From Cellulomonas sp. SLBN-39 (lineage in GTDB: Bacteria; Actinomycetota; Actinomycetes; Actinomycetales; Cellulomonadaceae), in NCBI RefSeq assembly GCF_006715865.1, contig NZ_VFOA01000001.1, forward strand, positions 1,798,001-1,862,000: 64,000 bases of DNA, in the 5' to 3' direction. Below are positions 8,091 to 17,168 of this stretch, in pieces (within the stretch, counting starts at the first letter, position 1; every line of letters starts with the position of its first letter). Under the pieces are notes generated by a model, which was not told the origin of the DNA, did not search any database, and worked only from the letters and a program-made list of their open reading frames with translations. The position numbers were made by a program, and so were the translations under genes.

Positions 8091-8828
8091 ATGACCACGC
8101 CGCACGCCGCTCCGCAGGTCCCTGCCCACCGCCGGGTCGGCCTGGCGGTGGTCGGCGTCCTCGCGCTGGCGATCGCCCTCGTCTCGCTCGTCACCTACGG
8201 CGCCGCCAGCCTCGACCAGCTCGCCGAGGACGGTGGCGGGCTGGGCGGGGGCTACGCGGACGCCCACCCGTTCTTCCAGGGCGCCCTCTACGTGCACATC
8301 GTCACCGCGTCGCTCGCCCTGCTCCTCGGCCCCGTGCAGCTCTCGCACGCCCTGCGGCGCCGCGCGACCGCCCTGCACCGCGCCACCGGCCGCGTGTACC
8401 TCGGTGCGGTCGCGCTCGGCGGGCTCTCCGGCCTGGCGATCCTGCCCGTCAACACCGCGGGCCTCGTCGGGGTGTTCGGCTTCGGGGCGCTCGCGGTGCT
8501 GTGGGTCGTGACCGGGGCCCGGGCCCTCGCTTCCGTCCGCACGGGCGACCTCGCCGGGCACCAGGCGTGGATGCTGCGCAACTACGCGCTGACCTTCGCC
8601 GCGGTGACGCTGCGCCTGTGGCTCGGGGTGCTGGTCGGGGCGCAGGTGGTGGTCGGCGGGCCCGGGCTCGACCCCGACGCAGCGTTCGCCAACGCCTACG
8701 CCGCGGTGCCGTTCCTGTGCTGGCTGCCCAACCTGGTCGTCGCCGAACGCCTCGTCCGCCGCCGCGGCCTGCCCTCGTACGCCCTGCCGGCCGCGCCGGT
8801 GCTGCGGGCGGCACCCGAGCAGGGCTGA
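8091..8828 (+). CDS. DUF2306 membrane protein
   Basis: 245 aa, ATG after AAGGGG. Six or so membrane helices with conserved His positions: YVHIVTASLALLLGPVQL, LHRATGRVYLGAVALGGLSGL, GHQAWMLRNYALTFAAVTLRLWLG. This LHR-xGR and H-x-x-WM-RN layout is that of DUF2306, membrane proteins of unknown function that probably bind a metal or haem. Controlled by the divergent TetR gene. Confidence 0.85.
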   Translation: MTTPHAAPQVPAHRRVGLAVVGVLALAIALVSLVTYGAASLDQLAEDGGGLGGGYADAHPFFQGALYVHIVTASLALLLGPVQLSHALRRRATALHRATGRVYLGAVALGGLSGLAILPVNTAGLVGVFGFGALAVLWVVTGARALASVRTGDLAGHQAWMLRNYALTFAAVTLRLWLGVLVGAQVVVGGPGLDPDAAFANAYAAVPFLCWLPNLVVAERLVRRRGLPSYALPAAPVLRAAPEQG

Positions 8829-8841
8829 GGTGGAGCCCGTC

Positions 8842-9672
8842 TCACGGGGCCGGCTCGACGTGGTGGGCGTCGTAGGGGAAGACGTCACCGTGGTCGACGA
8901 CCGTGCTGCACCGGTGACGGACGATCCCGGTCATCGCGGCGGCGTCGATCTCGTCGGGCTCGACGTGCCTCCCCTCGCCCAGCGCCTCGTCAACGTTGTA
9001 GTGCAGCAGCCCGTCGACCAGGTAGTCGCGACGGAAGCCGGTGGTCCACTGCGAGCGCGAGCCCCAGCCGGACGAGAGGTCCTCGGTCGGGCGCCCCGGG
9101 CGGAGGAACGTCCAGTAGAGGGTCGAGCGGTCGGCCACCCCGTGGACGAGGTGGTGTGCACCTGCCCTGACCACGACGCCCGTCCGGACGAGCACCATCG
9201 CGTCCATGAGGTGCCCGGGCCACCGCTCCTCGAGGATGGTCGGTTCCTCGTCCGGGTCGTCCGACGGCACCACCTCGACGACCTCGTGGAAGAAGGGGTG
9301 GAAGGGGCGGTCGCCGATCGGGGTGGCACCGAGGCTCGCGCAGAACGCCGGGAACGTCTCGGCCCGCGCCGCCGGTGCAAGGCCCGGAGGCACCAGGTCG
9401 GCACGCGGCGCACGGTCGACGAGCAGGACGTCGAGGACCCGCCCGAGGGCGTACAGCCGTTGCGACGTCGTGTACGCGCCGGGCTCCGGCACGCCGAGGG
9501 GCCGCCCATGGTTGTCGGGGTGCCCGGCCCGCTGCACCTCCTCGACGTGGCGGCGGTGCCGGGGGAGCCAGCGATCCAGCACGGGCCGCACGTCCTGGCC
9601 CGTCTCTCGCGCCTCCTGCAGCTCCACGAACAGCCGCTGCCACCCGGAGCCGGAGACGAAGTTCTTGTCCAT
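8842..9672 (-). CDS. Hypothetical protein, third gene of HTH/nucleotidyltransferase operon
   Basis: 276 aa; ATG 9672 is only 4 nt after the stop of the nucleotidyltransferase gene, so it is cotranscribed. The soluble, acidic, Trp- and His-rich chain has no motif I recognise; notable segments are FHPFFHEVVEVVPSDD and TLYWTFLRPGRPTEDL. Its position in the operon suggests a role linked to the antitoxin-like regulator and nucleotidyltransferase, but this is inference only. Confidence 0.55.
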   Translation of the reverse strand: MDKNFVSGSGWQRLFVELQEARETGQDVRPVLDRWLPRHRRHVEEVQRAGHPDNHGRPLGVPEPGAYTTSQRLYALGRVLDVLLVDRAPRADLVPPGLAPAARAETFPAFCASLGATPIGDRPFHPFFHEVVEVVPSDDPDEEPTILEERWPGHLMDAMVLVRTGVVVRAGAHHLVHGVADRSTLYWTFLRPGRPTEDLSSGWGSRSQWTTGFRRDYLVDGLLHYNVDEALGEGRHVEPDEIDAAAMTGIVRHRCSTVVDHGDVFPYDAHHVEPAP

Positions 9673-9676
9673 GTCG

Positions 9677-10399
9677 TCAGGTGTCCAGCGCTGTGCGGAG
9701 GGCGGCGAGACCGTCCTCGGCGCCGTCGACGGTCAGCACGGCTCGCCGGTCGTCTCCGATGGTGGCCAGCATGCCGGCGAGGTAGCGGCGGTCGCGGGCG
9801 TCGGCTGCCTCGACATGGTCCTCCGGCTCGATCAGCGTCGTCAGTACCAGGAAGTCGAGGACGTGGCGGCGCCGCGCCGGGTCCAGCGAGACGGTGTTGG
9901 CTGCGGCCTTGGCGACAAGTGCCCCGAGGAGGCTCGGGCGCCGGACCATGCCGTCACGGTCTCCGACGGTGACCGTGACATCGCGAGACCGTCTGAGCGC
10001 CTGCTGTGCGCCCGGCGTCTCCAGCGTCGTCCCACCGCTGACGCCCTTGCGGCCCGCAGCGCGACCACCGAGATGCCTCGGGATCAGCACGTCGATCTGT
10101 GCGTTGTCTCGCACCCATCGGTGCTGATGCCCGTTCCACGTCTCGCCCTCCGGCCGGAAGCCCATGTCGCGCAGCGCCGTTGTGAACGTCAGCAAGGCGT
10201 TCGGCTCTGCTCGAACGTCCAGCACCGCGTCGAGGTCGTCGGTCGGGCGGGTCGGTGCGGTGCCACGCTCGGCGCACCACAGGTGCACCATCTGGCCGCC
10301 GACGATCGTCCAGCCGGTCGGGTAGCGGTCATGGAGGTCGAGGATGGCGAGCCAGGCCTGCCGCTGGGCGTCTCCCATGGCCCGCAGCGCGATGCTCAT
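9677..10399 (-). CDS. Nucleotidyltransferase (AbiEii/MNT-like toxin candidate)
   Basis: 240 aa. Motifs of the DNA-polymerase-beta-type nucleotidyltransferase fold: TIVGGQMVHLW (GG loop), RPTDDLDAVLDVR (metal-binding DxD) and AQIDVLIPRHLGG (third Asp). A C-terminal helical domain follows. Proteins of this shape in two-gene operons include the AbiEii and MntA toxins and antitoxins. The ATG overlaps the stop of the helix-turn-helix gene upstream (ATGA at 10396-10399), typical of toxin-antitoxin pairs. The upstream partner is not an AbiEi protein, so the pair is atypical. Confidence 0.75.
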   Translation of the reverse strand: MSIALRAMGDAQRQAWLAILDLHDRYPTGWTIVGGQMVHLWCAERGTAPTRPTDDLDAVLDVRAEPNALLTFTTALRDMGFRPEGETWNGHQHRWVRDNAQIDVLIPRHLGGRAAGRKGVSGGTTLETPGAQQALRRSRDVTVTVGDRDGMVRRPSLLGALVAKAAANTVSLDPARRRHVLDFLVLTTLIEPEDHVEAADARDRRYLAGMLATIGDDRRAVLTVDGAEDGLAALRTALDT

Positions 10400-11031
10400 G
10401 AGCAGAGCTCCTCGCGGATCAGCTCGCGAGCGCGGGACAGCTCACGTGGCTGGTCGTGCTCGGCGAGATCGGCTGCGACCATCAGCGGCGGCACGGGGTC
10501 GGGCGGCAGTCGCGGCACGGCGTGGAGGACCACGTTGGGGCTCGACCGCCCTGGGCGCAGCAGGTGTGCGCGGACGATGTCGTCCAGGTCCTCCACCAGG
10601 ACGTAGGCCTCCGCGAAGTCACCCGAGGCGATTCCCGCTCGTGGGTCCGACAGGCCGGACCTGACGAGACGGCTGTCGGCGAGGACGTGTTCGGGGTGTC
10701 GCGACGTGAAGACCTCGCGGCGGGCGCGGGATGCGACCCAGGAGGTGAGGAGGCGTTCGGGCTCGCCGTCGCGCGCGAGCCTGTCGCGACGCTGACGCCG
10801 GCGGTAGGCGGCCTCAGGGCGGGCGTCCGGCGCATCGCTGCTGAGGAACGACCATGCGGAGCTCGGGCTCATCGGTCGGCTCCGTCGGGGCTCGCTCGGC
10901 AAGGAGGCCGCGTCAACGAGCCATCGACCGGCGACCCGGCGCGCGCGTACCCGCCCCGCGCTGATGAGGGCGCGGACGCGTTGCTGCGAGACGCCGAGCG
11001 CGTCTGCGGCTTCGGCGGTGGGGATCTCCAT
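10396..11031 (-). CDS. Helix-turn-helix regulator, antitoxin-like
   Basis: 211 aa from ATG 11031. The N-terminus EIPTAEAADALGVSQQRVRALISAGRVRARRVAGRWLVD is a MerR/excisionase-type DNA-binding domain. The remainder (TSWVASRARREVFTSRHPEHVLADSRLVRSGLSDPR...AEAYVLVEDLDDIVRAHLL) is unrecognised and may bind the partner. TATGGT on the minus strand (11044-11039) is 7 nt before the ATG, so the message is probably leaderless. An upstream ATG at 11043 would lie inside the promoter. A perfect palindrome surrounds the promoter. Confidence 0.75.
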   Translation of the reverse strand: MEIPTAEAADALGVSQQRVRALISAGRVRARRVAGRWLVDAASLPSEPRRSRPMSPSSAWSFLSSDAPDARPEAAYRRRQRRDRLARDGEPERLLTSWVASRARREVFTSRHPEHVLADSRLVRSGLSDPRAGIASGDFAEAYVLVEDLDDIVRAHLLRPGRSSPNVVLHAVPRLPPDPVPPLMVAADLAEHDQPRELSRARELIREELCS

Positions 11032-11068
11032 GATCACTACCATAGCGCTAGCGCAACACTAGTGATCA
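11031..11068. promoter_or_regulatory. Palindromic operator over the HTH-nucleotidyltransferase promoter
   Basis: TGATCACTA (11031-11039) and TAGTGATCA (11060-11068) are perfect 9-bp inverted arms. Between them lies a second palindrome GCGCTAGCGC (11045-11054) and the -10 box TATGGT on the minus strand. The nested symmetry directly over the start of transcription is typical of toxin-antitoxin autoregulation. Confidence 0.75.
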
Positions 11069-11093
11069 TCCGTTGCGGCGTGGTTCGTACCCG

Positions 11094-11498
11094 TTACACG
11101 AGCCGGAGGAGGCCTGCGTCGGTGGGTCGCAGACCGCACGCGCCCTCGTAGAAGTCGGTGAGGTGCGGCGCGTAGTCGGCGTGCAACCAGTGGCAGCCCG
11201 CCCGGCGCGCCTCGTCGGCGGCCACCCCGACCAGCGCCCGGCCGACGCCCCGCCCACGCACGTCGGCGGCGACGCACGTGTCCAGCAGGATCGCGTGCAC
11301 CCCTCCGTCGCCGACCACGTTGACGAAACCGACGAGCCGGTCGTCGAGCCGGGCCGTGACCCACGTCAGGCTGTGGTCGGCGAGCCGCCTGCGCCACGGC
11401 GCGCCCGCGGGCGGCAGACCGAACGCCGCCGCGTGCAGCAGGTCGAGCTCACGGTCGGTCAGGTCTCCCCGGACGTGCAGCGTGATCGAGTCGTCCAC
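11094..11498 (-). CDS. GNAT N-acetyltransferase
   Basis: 134 aa from GTG 11498. Acetyl-CoA loop DTCVAADVRGRGVGRALVGVAADEARRAGCHWL is intact, followed by the C-terminal FYEGACGLRPTDAGLLRL. This matches small GNAT enzymes that acetylate amines or antibiotics; substrate unknown. Same strand as, and about 40 nt downstream of, another GNAT gene, possibly one transcript. Confidence 0.8.
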   Translation of the reverse strand: MDDSITLHVRGDLTDRELDLLHAAAFGLPPAGAPWRRRLADHSLTWVTARLDDRLVGFVNVVGDGGVHAILLDTCVAADVRGRGVGRALVGVAADEARRAGCHWLHADYAPHLTDFYEGACGLRPTDAGLLRLV

Positions 11499-11538
11499 AG
11501 ATCCATGCTGCAGCGACGACGGGTCGCGGGTCGCGGGC

Positions 11539-12081
11539 TCAGCCGTCGGTGGCCAGTCGCGCCAGAACGAGCGAGTCGCGGCGGGCGCCGCGGACGAGGC
11601 GGTCCCCGCGCAGGTGGCCCTCGTGCTGCAGGCCGGCCTTCTCCAGGACGCGGACCGATGCCGTGTTCGCCGGCGCGCATGTCGCGGCGACACGGGCCAG
11701 GCCCAGGTCGTCGAACCCGATCCGTAGCAGGGCCCGGGCGACGAGCGTGGCGTACCCGCGGCCCCAGTGGTCGCGGTGCAGCACGTAGCCCATCTCGCCG
11801 CAGCGGTCGGACCGGCTGGTCGTCCACACCGACGCCGAGCCGATCACGTGGCCGTCGCGGACGATCGCGAGCAGCACCGTCCCGGGCTCGGGACGGCACG
11901 CCTGTTCCACGAACGCCCGGGTGTCGTCGGGCGTGTTGGGGCCCCAGGTCGTGTGCTCGCAGACCACGGGGTCGGACGCGAAGGCGTGGACGTCGTCGAC
12001 GTCCTCCGGGACGAACCGCGCGAGCTGCACGGGTCCCAGGTCCTCGACGACGTCCCGCGGTGCCGCCGGGGCATGCGCCAC
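11539..12081 (-). CDS. RimJ/RimL-type GNAT acetyltransferase
   Basis: 180 aa. The core ends with CGEMGYVLHRDHWGRGYATLVARALLRIGFDDLGLARVAATCAPANTASVRVLEKAGL, the standard signature of ribosomal-protein-Ser/Ala-type acetyltransferases, and N-terminal LARFVPEDVDDVHAFASD is the usual substrate strand. The GTG start at 12081 shares a base with the TAG stop of the preceding gene, so the two are translationally coupled. Confidence 0.85.
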   Translation of the reverse strand: MAHAPAAPRDVVEDLGPVQLARFVPEDVDDVHAFASDPVVCEHTTWGPNTPDDTRAFVEQACRPEPGTVLLAIVRDGHVIGSASVWTTSRSDRCGEMGYVLHRDHWGRGYATLVARALLRIGFDDLGLARVAATCAPANTASVRVLEKAGLQHEGHLRGDRLVRGARRDSLVLARLATDG

Positions 12082-13121
12082 TAGGCGAGGCCGGCGGCGT
12101 CGCGGGTCCGGGCGGCCTCCCGCCGGGACGCGGCGAGGGTGGGCATGTGGGTCGCCAGGTAGTCGGCGAGGGCCTCGGTCTCCTGCTGCGCCGTCTCGGC
12201 GGACGCCACGAAGGGCGTGCCGTCGAAGTAGCGCGGGGACGTGCCGGGGCCGTCGGGGCTGCCGTGGTCGGCGTCGATGGACTCGCGCCACTTCTCGGCG
12301 TGCTCGCGCCACTCCTGCTGGTCGACGATCGCGGGCTCGGTGAACCAGACGTTCCAGGTCAGCACCGTGCCGGGGGTCAGCAGGTTCCCCGAGGAGCGGT
12401 TGAACACGTCCATCACGAGGTGGTTGAAGTCGTCGACGACCGCCTCGCCGGTGCTGGCGATCGGGCCGATCTCGACCTCGACGTTGCCGACCGTCCACGC
12501 GACGTCGTGGTGCTGGGCGAACGACGGGCTATCGAACGCGGTGCCCTCGCCCGCGCGGACCGGGAACACCGGCTCGGTCGGCTCCCCGCTCCGGTGCGTC
12601 GAGACGCGGATCGCCCGCGCCTTGTCCGCCGGGAAGAGCAGGCCGTTGTCGGCGAACAGCGTCCACAGCAGCCGCACAACCGGGCTCTGCTTCGCGCTCG
12701 GGCTGAACCAGACCTTCGCCTCGACGGTCATGTCGGCCGCCAGGGTGCGCGTCGTCTCGTCGACCCAGCCGCGCTGGCCCGTCACCGACACCTCCACGTT
12801 CAGGGCCCCGAACGACGGGGACACCACACCCTGCTGCGGGCAGATGACCGAGTAGATGCGCCCGGCGTCGGTGTAGCCGACGCGCGAGATGTCGGGCGCG
12901 AACATCTGGAACGCCCGGGACGCGGGGTCGCCGGGCACGGTCAGCCAGCTGAACTCCGGCCACAGCACGGCCTGCTGGCGCTGCAGCAGCCCGATGTTGT
13001 CCATGTTGCCCAGCAGCGGCAGCGACGACAGGTCCGGCTCGGGGTACGCGAACGCGGGGTCGGACTGCGCGAACCCCCCGACCCAGCCCGGCGGGACGAC
13101 GGCAGCAGGATCGACGGGCAT
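12081..13121 (-). CDS. Hypothetical protein, 346 aa
   Basis: ATG 13121 has GAGGAG 8 nt upstream; ATG 13145 lacks one. Soluble, with no signal peptide or membrane helix. Visible segments include WPEFSWLTVPGDPASRAF, YSVICPQQGVVSPSFGALNV and FNHLVMDVFNRSSGN; many beta-strand-like stretches suggest a beta-rich fold, and the C-terminal 60 residues look helical. No family recognised. Coupled to a RimJ-like acetyltransferase, which might modify it. Confidence 0.6.
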   Translation of the reverse strand: MPVDPAAVVPPGWVGGFAQSDPAFAYPEPDLSSLPLLGNMDNIGLLQRQQAVLWPEFSWLTVPGDPASRAFQMFAPDISRVGYTDAGRIYSVICPQQGVVSPSFGALNVEVSVTGQRGWVDETTRTLAADMTVEAKVWFSPSAKQSPVVRLLWTLFADNGLLFPADKARAIRVSTHRSGEPTEPVFPVRAGEGTAFDSPSFAQHHDVAWTVGNVEVEIGPIASTGEAVVDDFNHLVMDVFNRSSGNLLTPGTVLTWNVWFTEPAIVDQQEWREHAEKWRESIDADHGSPDGPGTSPRYFDGTPFVASAETAQQETEALADYLATHMPTLAASRREAARTRDAAGLA

Positions 13122-13293
13122 GGCGGTGCTCCTCACGGTCGACATCCCCCCAGTGGCGACGTGCACGACCGACGCTAGACCCGCCGGGGGCACCGGTCCA
13201 CGGATCGGCGTCGCCGCGTCGACGGCCGCCGCCTAGGCTCGGCCGTCCTGCCGTGCCTGCTGGGTGCCGGCGACCATCCCGAGGAGGCCCCCG

Positions 13294-13632
13294 GTGACGA
13301 CGTCCCGCTCGATCGTGCTCTTCGTCGCCGCGGCCCTGCTCGAGATCGGCGGCGCCTGGCTCGTGTGGCAGGGCGTCCGGGAGCACAAGGGGTGGCTCTG
13401 GATCGGCGCGGGGGTCATCGCGCTCGGCGCCTACGGGTTCGTCGCGACGCTCCAGCCGGACGCGAGCTTCGGCCGCATCCTGGCCGCGTACGGCGGGGTC
13501 TTCGTGGCCGGGTCGCTGCTGTGGGGGATGGTCGTCGACGGGTTCCGCCCCGACCGGTGGGACGTGACGGGCGCGCTGATCTGCCTGGTCGGCGTCGCCG
13601 TCATCATGTATGCGCCGCGCCCCGGCGCCTGA
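13294..13632 (+). CDS. YnfA/UPF0060 membrane protein
   Basis: 112 aa, GTG after GAGGAGG. Four hydrophobic segments with family motifs [52 protein letters not shown] and [26 protein letters not shown]0060 belongs to the small multidrug resistance superfamily; its transport role is not established. Confidence 0.93.
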   Translation: MTTSRSIVLFVAAALLEIGGAWLVWQGVREHKGWLWIGAGVIALGAYGFVATLQPDASFGRILAAYGGVFVAGSLLWGMVVDGFRPDRWDVTGALICLVGVAVIMYAPRPGA

Positions 13633-13666
13633 CGTCCGGCGGCCGGGCAGGTGCCACGGTCTCGGG

Positions 13667-14491
13667 TCAGCGGCGGCGGGCGGACAGGGTGGTCGCGATC
13701 GGGGACACCAGGGCGATCGCGGCGGCGACGAACGCGGAGGCGGCGACGGTCTGGTCGACCACCGGGCCCTCGGTGCGGCCGATGCCGATCCACGTCAGCC
13801 CCCAGGCCATCGCCAGGCCGACGGGCACGACGAGGGTGGGCCGGCGGCGGCCGAAGACGGCGTAGGCCACGGAGAGGGTCGCCGCGGCGGCCAGGACGAC
13901 GACGGACCAGACGGTCGCGCCGAGGCCGAGCTCGCCGACGCCGGCGACGGCGAGGAACGCGGTGATGTTCGCGAGCGTCGCGACGCTGACCCAGCCGAGG
14001 TACAGCCCGACGGTGACGTCCGTGACGACGGAGGTCGCGGTGCCGGTGTGCGCGAGGCGGACGAGCCGCACGTAGATCGTCGCCAGCACGGCGAGCAGGG
14101 CGAGGATCACCAGGACGCTGCCGCCGACCGACCCGGCCTGCACGACCGCGATCCACACGGCGTTGAGCAGCATGGACGCCAGCACCCACCACGACACGGC
14201 CCGCAGCCGCGGGTCGGAGCCCTGGCGCGGCAGCGCCTGGACGACCGCGAAGACGGCTAACGCGGTGTAGATGACCGACCAGATCGAGAACGCCGGGGTG
14301 TCCGGCGCGATCGGGGTCGCGGTCGCGGACAGCGCGCCGCCGGCGGCCTCGGCGATCGGCTGGCCGCCGAACGCGCCCGCGCCGATCGCGGCGCCGACGA
14401 TCGCGACGACCGCGCCGACGAGGACCGTGACCTGCCGGACGCGGTCGCGTGAGGTGGTGGGGGCGGCCTGCGCCGTGCGCGTCGTCGTCAT
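13667..14491 (-). CDS. TspO-like (tryptophan-rich sensory) membrane protein
   Basis: 274 aa, with about seven hydrophobic segments. After an N-terminal helix comes PDTPAFSIWSVIYTALAVFAVVQALP, resembling the first loop and helix of TspO-like proteins, then SWWVLASMLLNAVWI and TDVTVGLYLGWVSVATLANI. It is longer than the classical 160-aa TspO. Possible ligands are tetrapyrroles or lipids by family, not shown here. Confidence 0.75.
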   Translation of the reverse strand: MTTTRTAQAAPTTSRDRVRQVTVLVGAVVAIVGAAIGAGAFGGQPIAEAAGGALSATATPIAPDTPAFSIWSVIYTALAVFAVVQALPRQGSDPRLRAVSWWVLASMLLNAVWIAVVQAGSVGGSVLVILALLAVLATIYVRLVRLAHTGTATSVVTDVTVGLYLGWVSVATLANITAFLAVAGVGELGLGATVWSVVVLAAAATLSVAYAVFGRRRPTLVVPVGLAMAWGLTWIGIGRTEGPVVDQTVAASAFVAAAIALVSPIATTLSARRR

Positions 14492-14554
14492 GGACCCAGC
14501 ATGGCGATGCTCAGCGTGCTGAGCATCTCGAACGGCGGTGCTGGGCGCGGGAGG

Positions 14555-16081
14555 TCACCACTGCGAGCGGGCGTAGTCCTTGAGGAAGCAGCCGTACAGG
14601 TCTTCGCCGGCCTCGCCGCGCACGATCGGGTCGTACACGCGCGCGGCGCCGTCGACCAGGTCGAGGGGGGCGTGGAAGCCCTCCTCGGCGAGCCGCACCT
14701 TGGTGGGGTGCGGGCGCTCGTCGGTGATCCAGCCCGTGTCGACCGCGGTCATGAGGATGCCGTCGGTGAGCATCTCGGCCGCGCTGGTGCGGGTGAGCAT
14801 GTTGAGCGCGGCCTTGCTCATGTTGGTGTGCGGGTGCCCGGGGCCCTTGTAGCGCCGGGAGAACACCCCCTCCATGGCGGAGACGTTGACGATGTACGTG
14901 CGGCGCGCGGGCGACGCGGCCAGCGCCGGGCGCAGGCGGCTGATGAGGATGAACGGCGCCGTCTGGTTGCACAGCTGGACCTCGAGGAGCTCCATCGGGT
15001 CGACCTGCTCGACCGTGGCGACCCAGCTGTTGGTCTCCGCGGCGTCGGGGATCAGACCGCCGGCGTCGATGGACGTGCCGGCGACGAGCCGCTCCAGGCT
15101 CGCGGCCTGCGCGGTGAGGGACTGCGCGACGAGGTCGTCGGCGGCCGCGCGGGCGGCGCGCTCGATGGCCAGGGCCGGGCTGGTGAGCTCGCTGACGGAC
15201 CCGGCGAGCGCGCGCGGGTGCGCGTCGCTGGTGTGCCCGAACGTGGTGATCATGCGTGCGCCCTCGTCGGGCAGCGGTGCCTGCTCGGCGTCCGCGATCC
15301 GCGAGTACGCGCCCGGGGAGCGGCGCACGGTCTGCGCGGCGTTGTTGATGAGCACGTCGAGCGGCCCCTGCGCGGCCACGTGGTCCGCGAGGGACACCAC
15401 CTGGGCGGGGTCGCGCAGGTCGATCCCCACGACGTGCAGGCGGTGCAGCCAGTCGCCGGAGTCCGCCATCGCGCTGAACCGCCGGACCGCGTCGCGGGGG
15501 AACCGGGTCGTGATCGTCAGGTCCGCGCCGTCACGCAGCAGCCGCAGGGCGATGTACATGCCGATCTTGGCGCGCCCGCCGGTGAGCAGCGCCCGCCGGC
15601 CGGTCAGGTCGGTGCGGGCGTCGCGCTTGGCGTGGTGCAGGGCCGCGCAGGCGGGGCAGAGCTGGTGGTAGAACGCGTCGACGACCGTGTAGTCCTGCTT
15701 GCACACGTAGCAGGGCCGGGCGCGCAGCAGGGTGCCGGCGGTCGCGGCCGTCGTCGACGAGGTCAGCATCAGGCCGTTCGTCTCGTCGTCGATGCGCCCG
15801 GGGCTGCCGGTGGCGGTCGCGGCCACGACGGCGGCGTCGGCCTCGGCCTCGAGGCGCCGCTTCTCGCCGCGACGGTGCTTCTTGGCCGCCTTGAACAGCC
15901 CGGACGCGGCGCGACGCGCAGCCGTGTGCTGCGGGTGCTCCTGGGGCAGCACGGCGACCTGGTCGACGACCCGCAGGAACGTCTCGAAGTCCGCAGCGCT
16001 GACGCCCGGCAGCCCGGCGGGGCCGCCGGCCGCGTCGGGGGTGTCGCCGTGCCGGTCCGGCGTGGTCGTCTGCGCGCTCAT
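14555..16081 (-). CDS. Zinc-ribbon SDR-fold protein lacking the catalytic Tyr
   Basis: 508 aa. Residues 124-145 form a CxxC...CxxC zinc-ribbon (CYVC and CPAC) ahead of a Rossmann domain: RRALLTGGRAKIGMYIAL (nucleotide loop, residues 163-180), DVLINNAAQTV, and IVNVSAMEG with the usual Ser. The YxxxK position reads TNMSK, so the Tyr is Thr419 while Lys423 is kept. The protein is about twice the usual SDR length, with an insertion between about 250 and 330. Either a dead or altered oxidoreductase with a structural or regulatory role, or a proton relay through nearby Tyr/His. No neighbour explains it. Confidence 0.8.
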   Translation of the reverse strand: MSAQTTTPDRHGDTPDAAGGPAGLPGVSAADFETFLRVVDQVAVLPQEHPQHTAARRAASGLFKAAKKHRRGEKRRLEAEADAAVVAATATGSPGRIDDETNGLMLTSSTTAATAGTLLRARPCYVCKQDYTVVDAFYHQLCPACAALHHAKRDARTDLTGRRALLTGGRAKIGMYIALRLLRDGADLTITTRFPRDAVRRFSAMADSGDWLHRLHVVGIDLRDPAQVVSLADHVAAQGPLDVLINNAAQTVRRSPGAYSRIADAEQAPLPDEGARMITTFGHTSDAHPRALAGSVSELTSPALAIERAARAAADDLVAQSLTAQAASLERLVAGTSIDAGGLIPDAAETNSWVATVEQVDPMELLEVQLCNQTAPFILISRLRPALAASPARRTYIVNVSAMEGVFSRRYKGPGHPHTNMSKAALNMLTRTSAAEMLTDGILMTAVDTGWITDERPHPTKVRLAEEGFHAPLDLVDGAARVYDPIVRGEAGEDLYGCFLKDYARSQW

Positions 16082-16192
16082 GCGCCGTCCGTCCTGCGTG
16101 GGGGAGAGGCCCGTCGCGGTCGCGCGGGGCCCGAAAGATGGTACGCGGCCCGCCCGGGGAGCCGGGGTCCCCGGGCGGGTGACCTCAGCCGC

Positions 16193-17143
16193 TCACCGCA
16201 CGGGCGCCGCGTCGAGCGGGACGCCGACGAGCGCCTCGGAGACGGTCCACACCCGGGCGGCCTCCGCCGCGTCGCGCAGGGGCCGGTACAGGGCGTGCGC
16301 GGTCGGCGCGCCGCCCAGGTTCCCGAACCCGGCGGGGCCGAACAGCCGCCCGCCCGCCGGCTCCGGCGTCGTCGCGGCCAGCAGCGCGGGCAGCGCGGCG
16401 CTCTCGGGGGTGCCCAGCAGGATGCCCGCGGCGGACAGCCGCCGGATCATCCCGATCTGCGGGGTGTCACGCTCGCGCCCGATCTCCGCCCGCGCCCCGA
16501 GCAGGCTGGTCGGCGCGACCCCGGGGTGCGACAGGTTGCTCGTGACTCCCCAGCCACCCGCGCGGCTGCGGCGGTCCAGCTCGAGGCCGAACAGGCCGAA
16601 CGCGATCTTTGACTGGCTGTACGCGCGGCGGCCCTCGTAGAACCTCTCCCAGTTGAGGTCGTCCCAGTGCATCGACCCGCTGCGGGCCGCCACGCTGATC
16701 TGCGACGTCACCCGGGCCCGGCCCGCGGACAGCAGCGGCAGCAGGTGCGCGACGAGCGCCACGTGCCCGAGGTGGTTGGTCCCGAGCTGCAGCTCGAACC
16801 CGTCCACGGTGGTCTGGCGCTCGGGCGGGGTCATGACCCCGGCGTTGGCGATGAGCAGGTGGATCGGGCGCCCGTCGGCGCGCAGCTCCTCGCCCAGGGC
16901 GGCGACGGAGCGCAGCGACGCCAGGTCCAGGTCGTGGACCGTCACGCGGGCGGCGGGGTGCTCGGCGCGGATCGCGTCGGCCGCGGCCTGCCCCTTCGTG
17001 CGGTTGCGGGCGGGCAGCACGACGTCGGCACCGGCACCGGCGAGCCGTCCGGCGATGCGCAGGCCGATCCCGTCGGAGCCGCCGGTGACGAGCGCCCGCC
17101 GGCCGGTCAGGTCGGGCAGGTCCAGGTGAGGGGTACGAGGCAT
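16193..17143 (-). CDS. SDR-family oxidoreductase
   Basis: 316 aa with complete SDR motifs: [20 protein letters not shown] (NAD(P) loop), LLIANAGVM, and YSQSK catalytic Tyr/Lys. The segment [19 protein letters not shown] is characteristic of protochlorophyllide-reductase/retinol-dehydrogenase-like SDRs that accompany MmyB-type XRE regulators in actinobacteria, and such a regulator is found at 18099. A DUF3159 gene lies upstream on the same strand. Substrate unknown. Confidence 0.9.
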   Translation of the reverse strand: MPRTPHLDLPDLTGRRALVTGGSDGIGLRIAGRLAGAGADVVLPARNRTKGQAAADAIRAEHPAARVTVHDLDLASLRSVAALGEELRADGRPIHLLIANAGVMTPPERQTTVDGFELQLGTNHLGHVALVAHLLPLLSAGRARVTSQISVAARSGSMHWDDLNWERFYEGRRAYSQSKIAFGLFGLELDRRSRAGGWGVTSNLSHPGVAPTSLLGARAEIGRERDTPQIGMIRRLSAAGILLGTPESAALPALLAATTPEPAGGRLFGPAGFGNLGGAPTAHALYRPLRDAAEAARVWTVSEALVGVPLDAAPVR

Positions 17144-17168
17144 GGTGGTCTCCAGGGTTCGAGAAGGG

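Noticed and set aside
14501..16612. 703-codon plus-strand frame opposite the SDR gene
   Set aside because: Shadow of the zinc-ribbon SDR and the following SDR; composition unlike any protein family.
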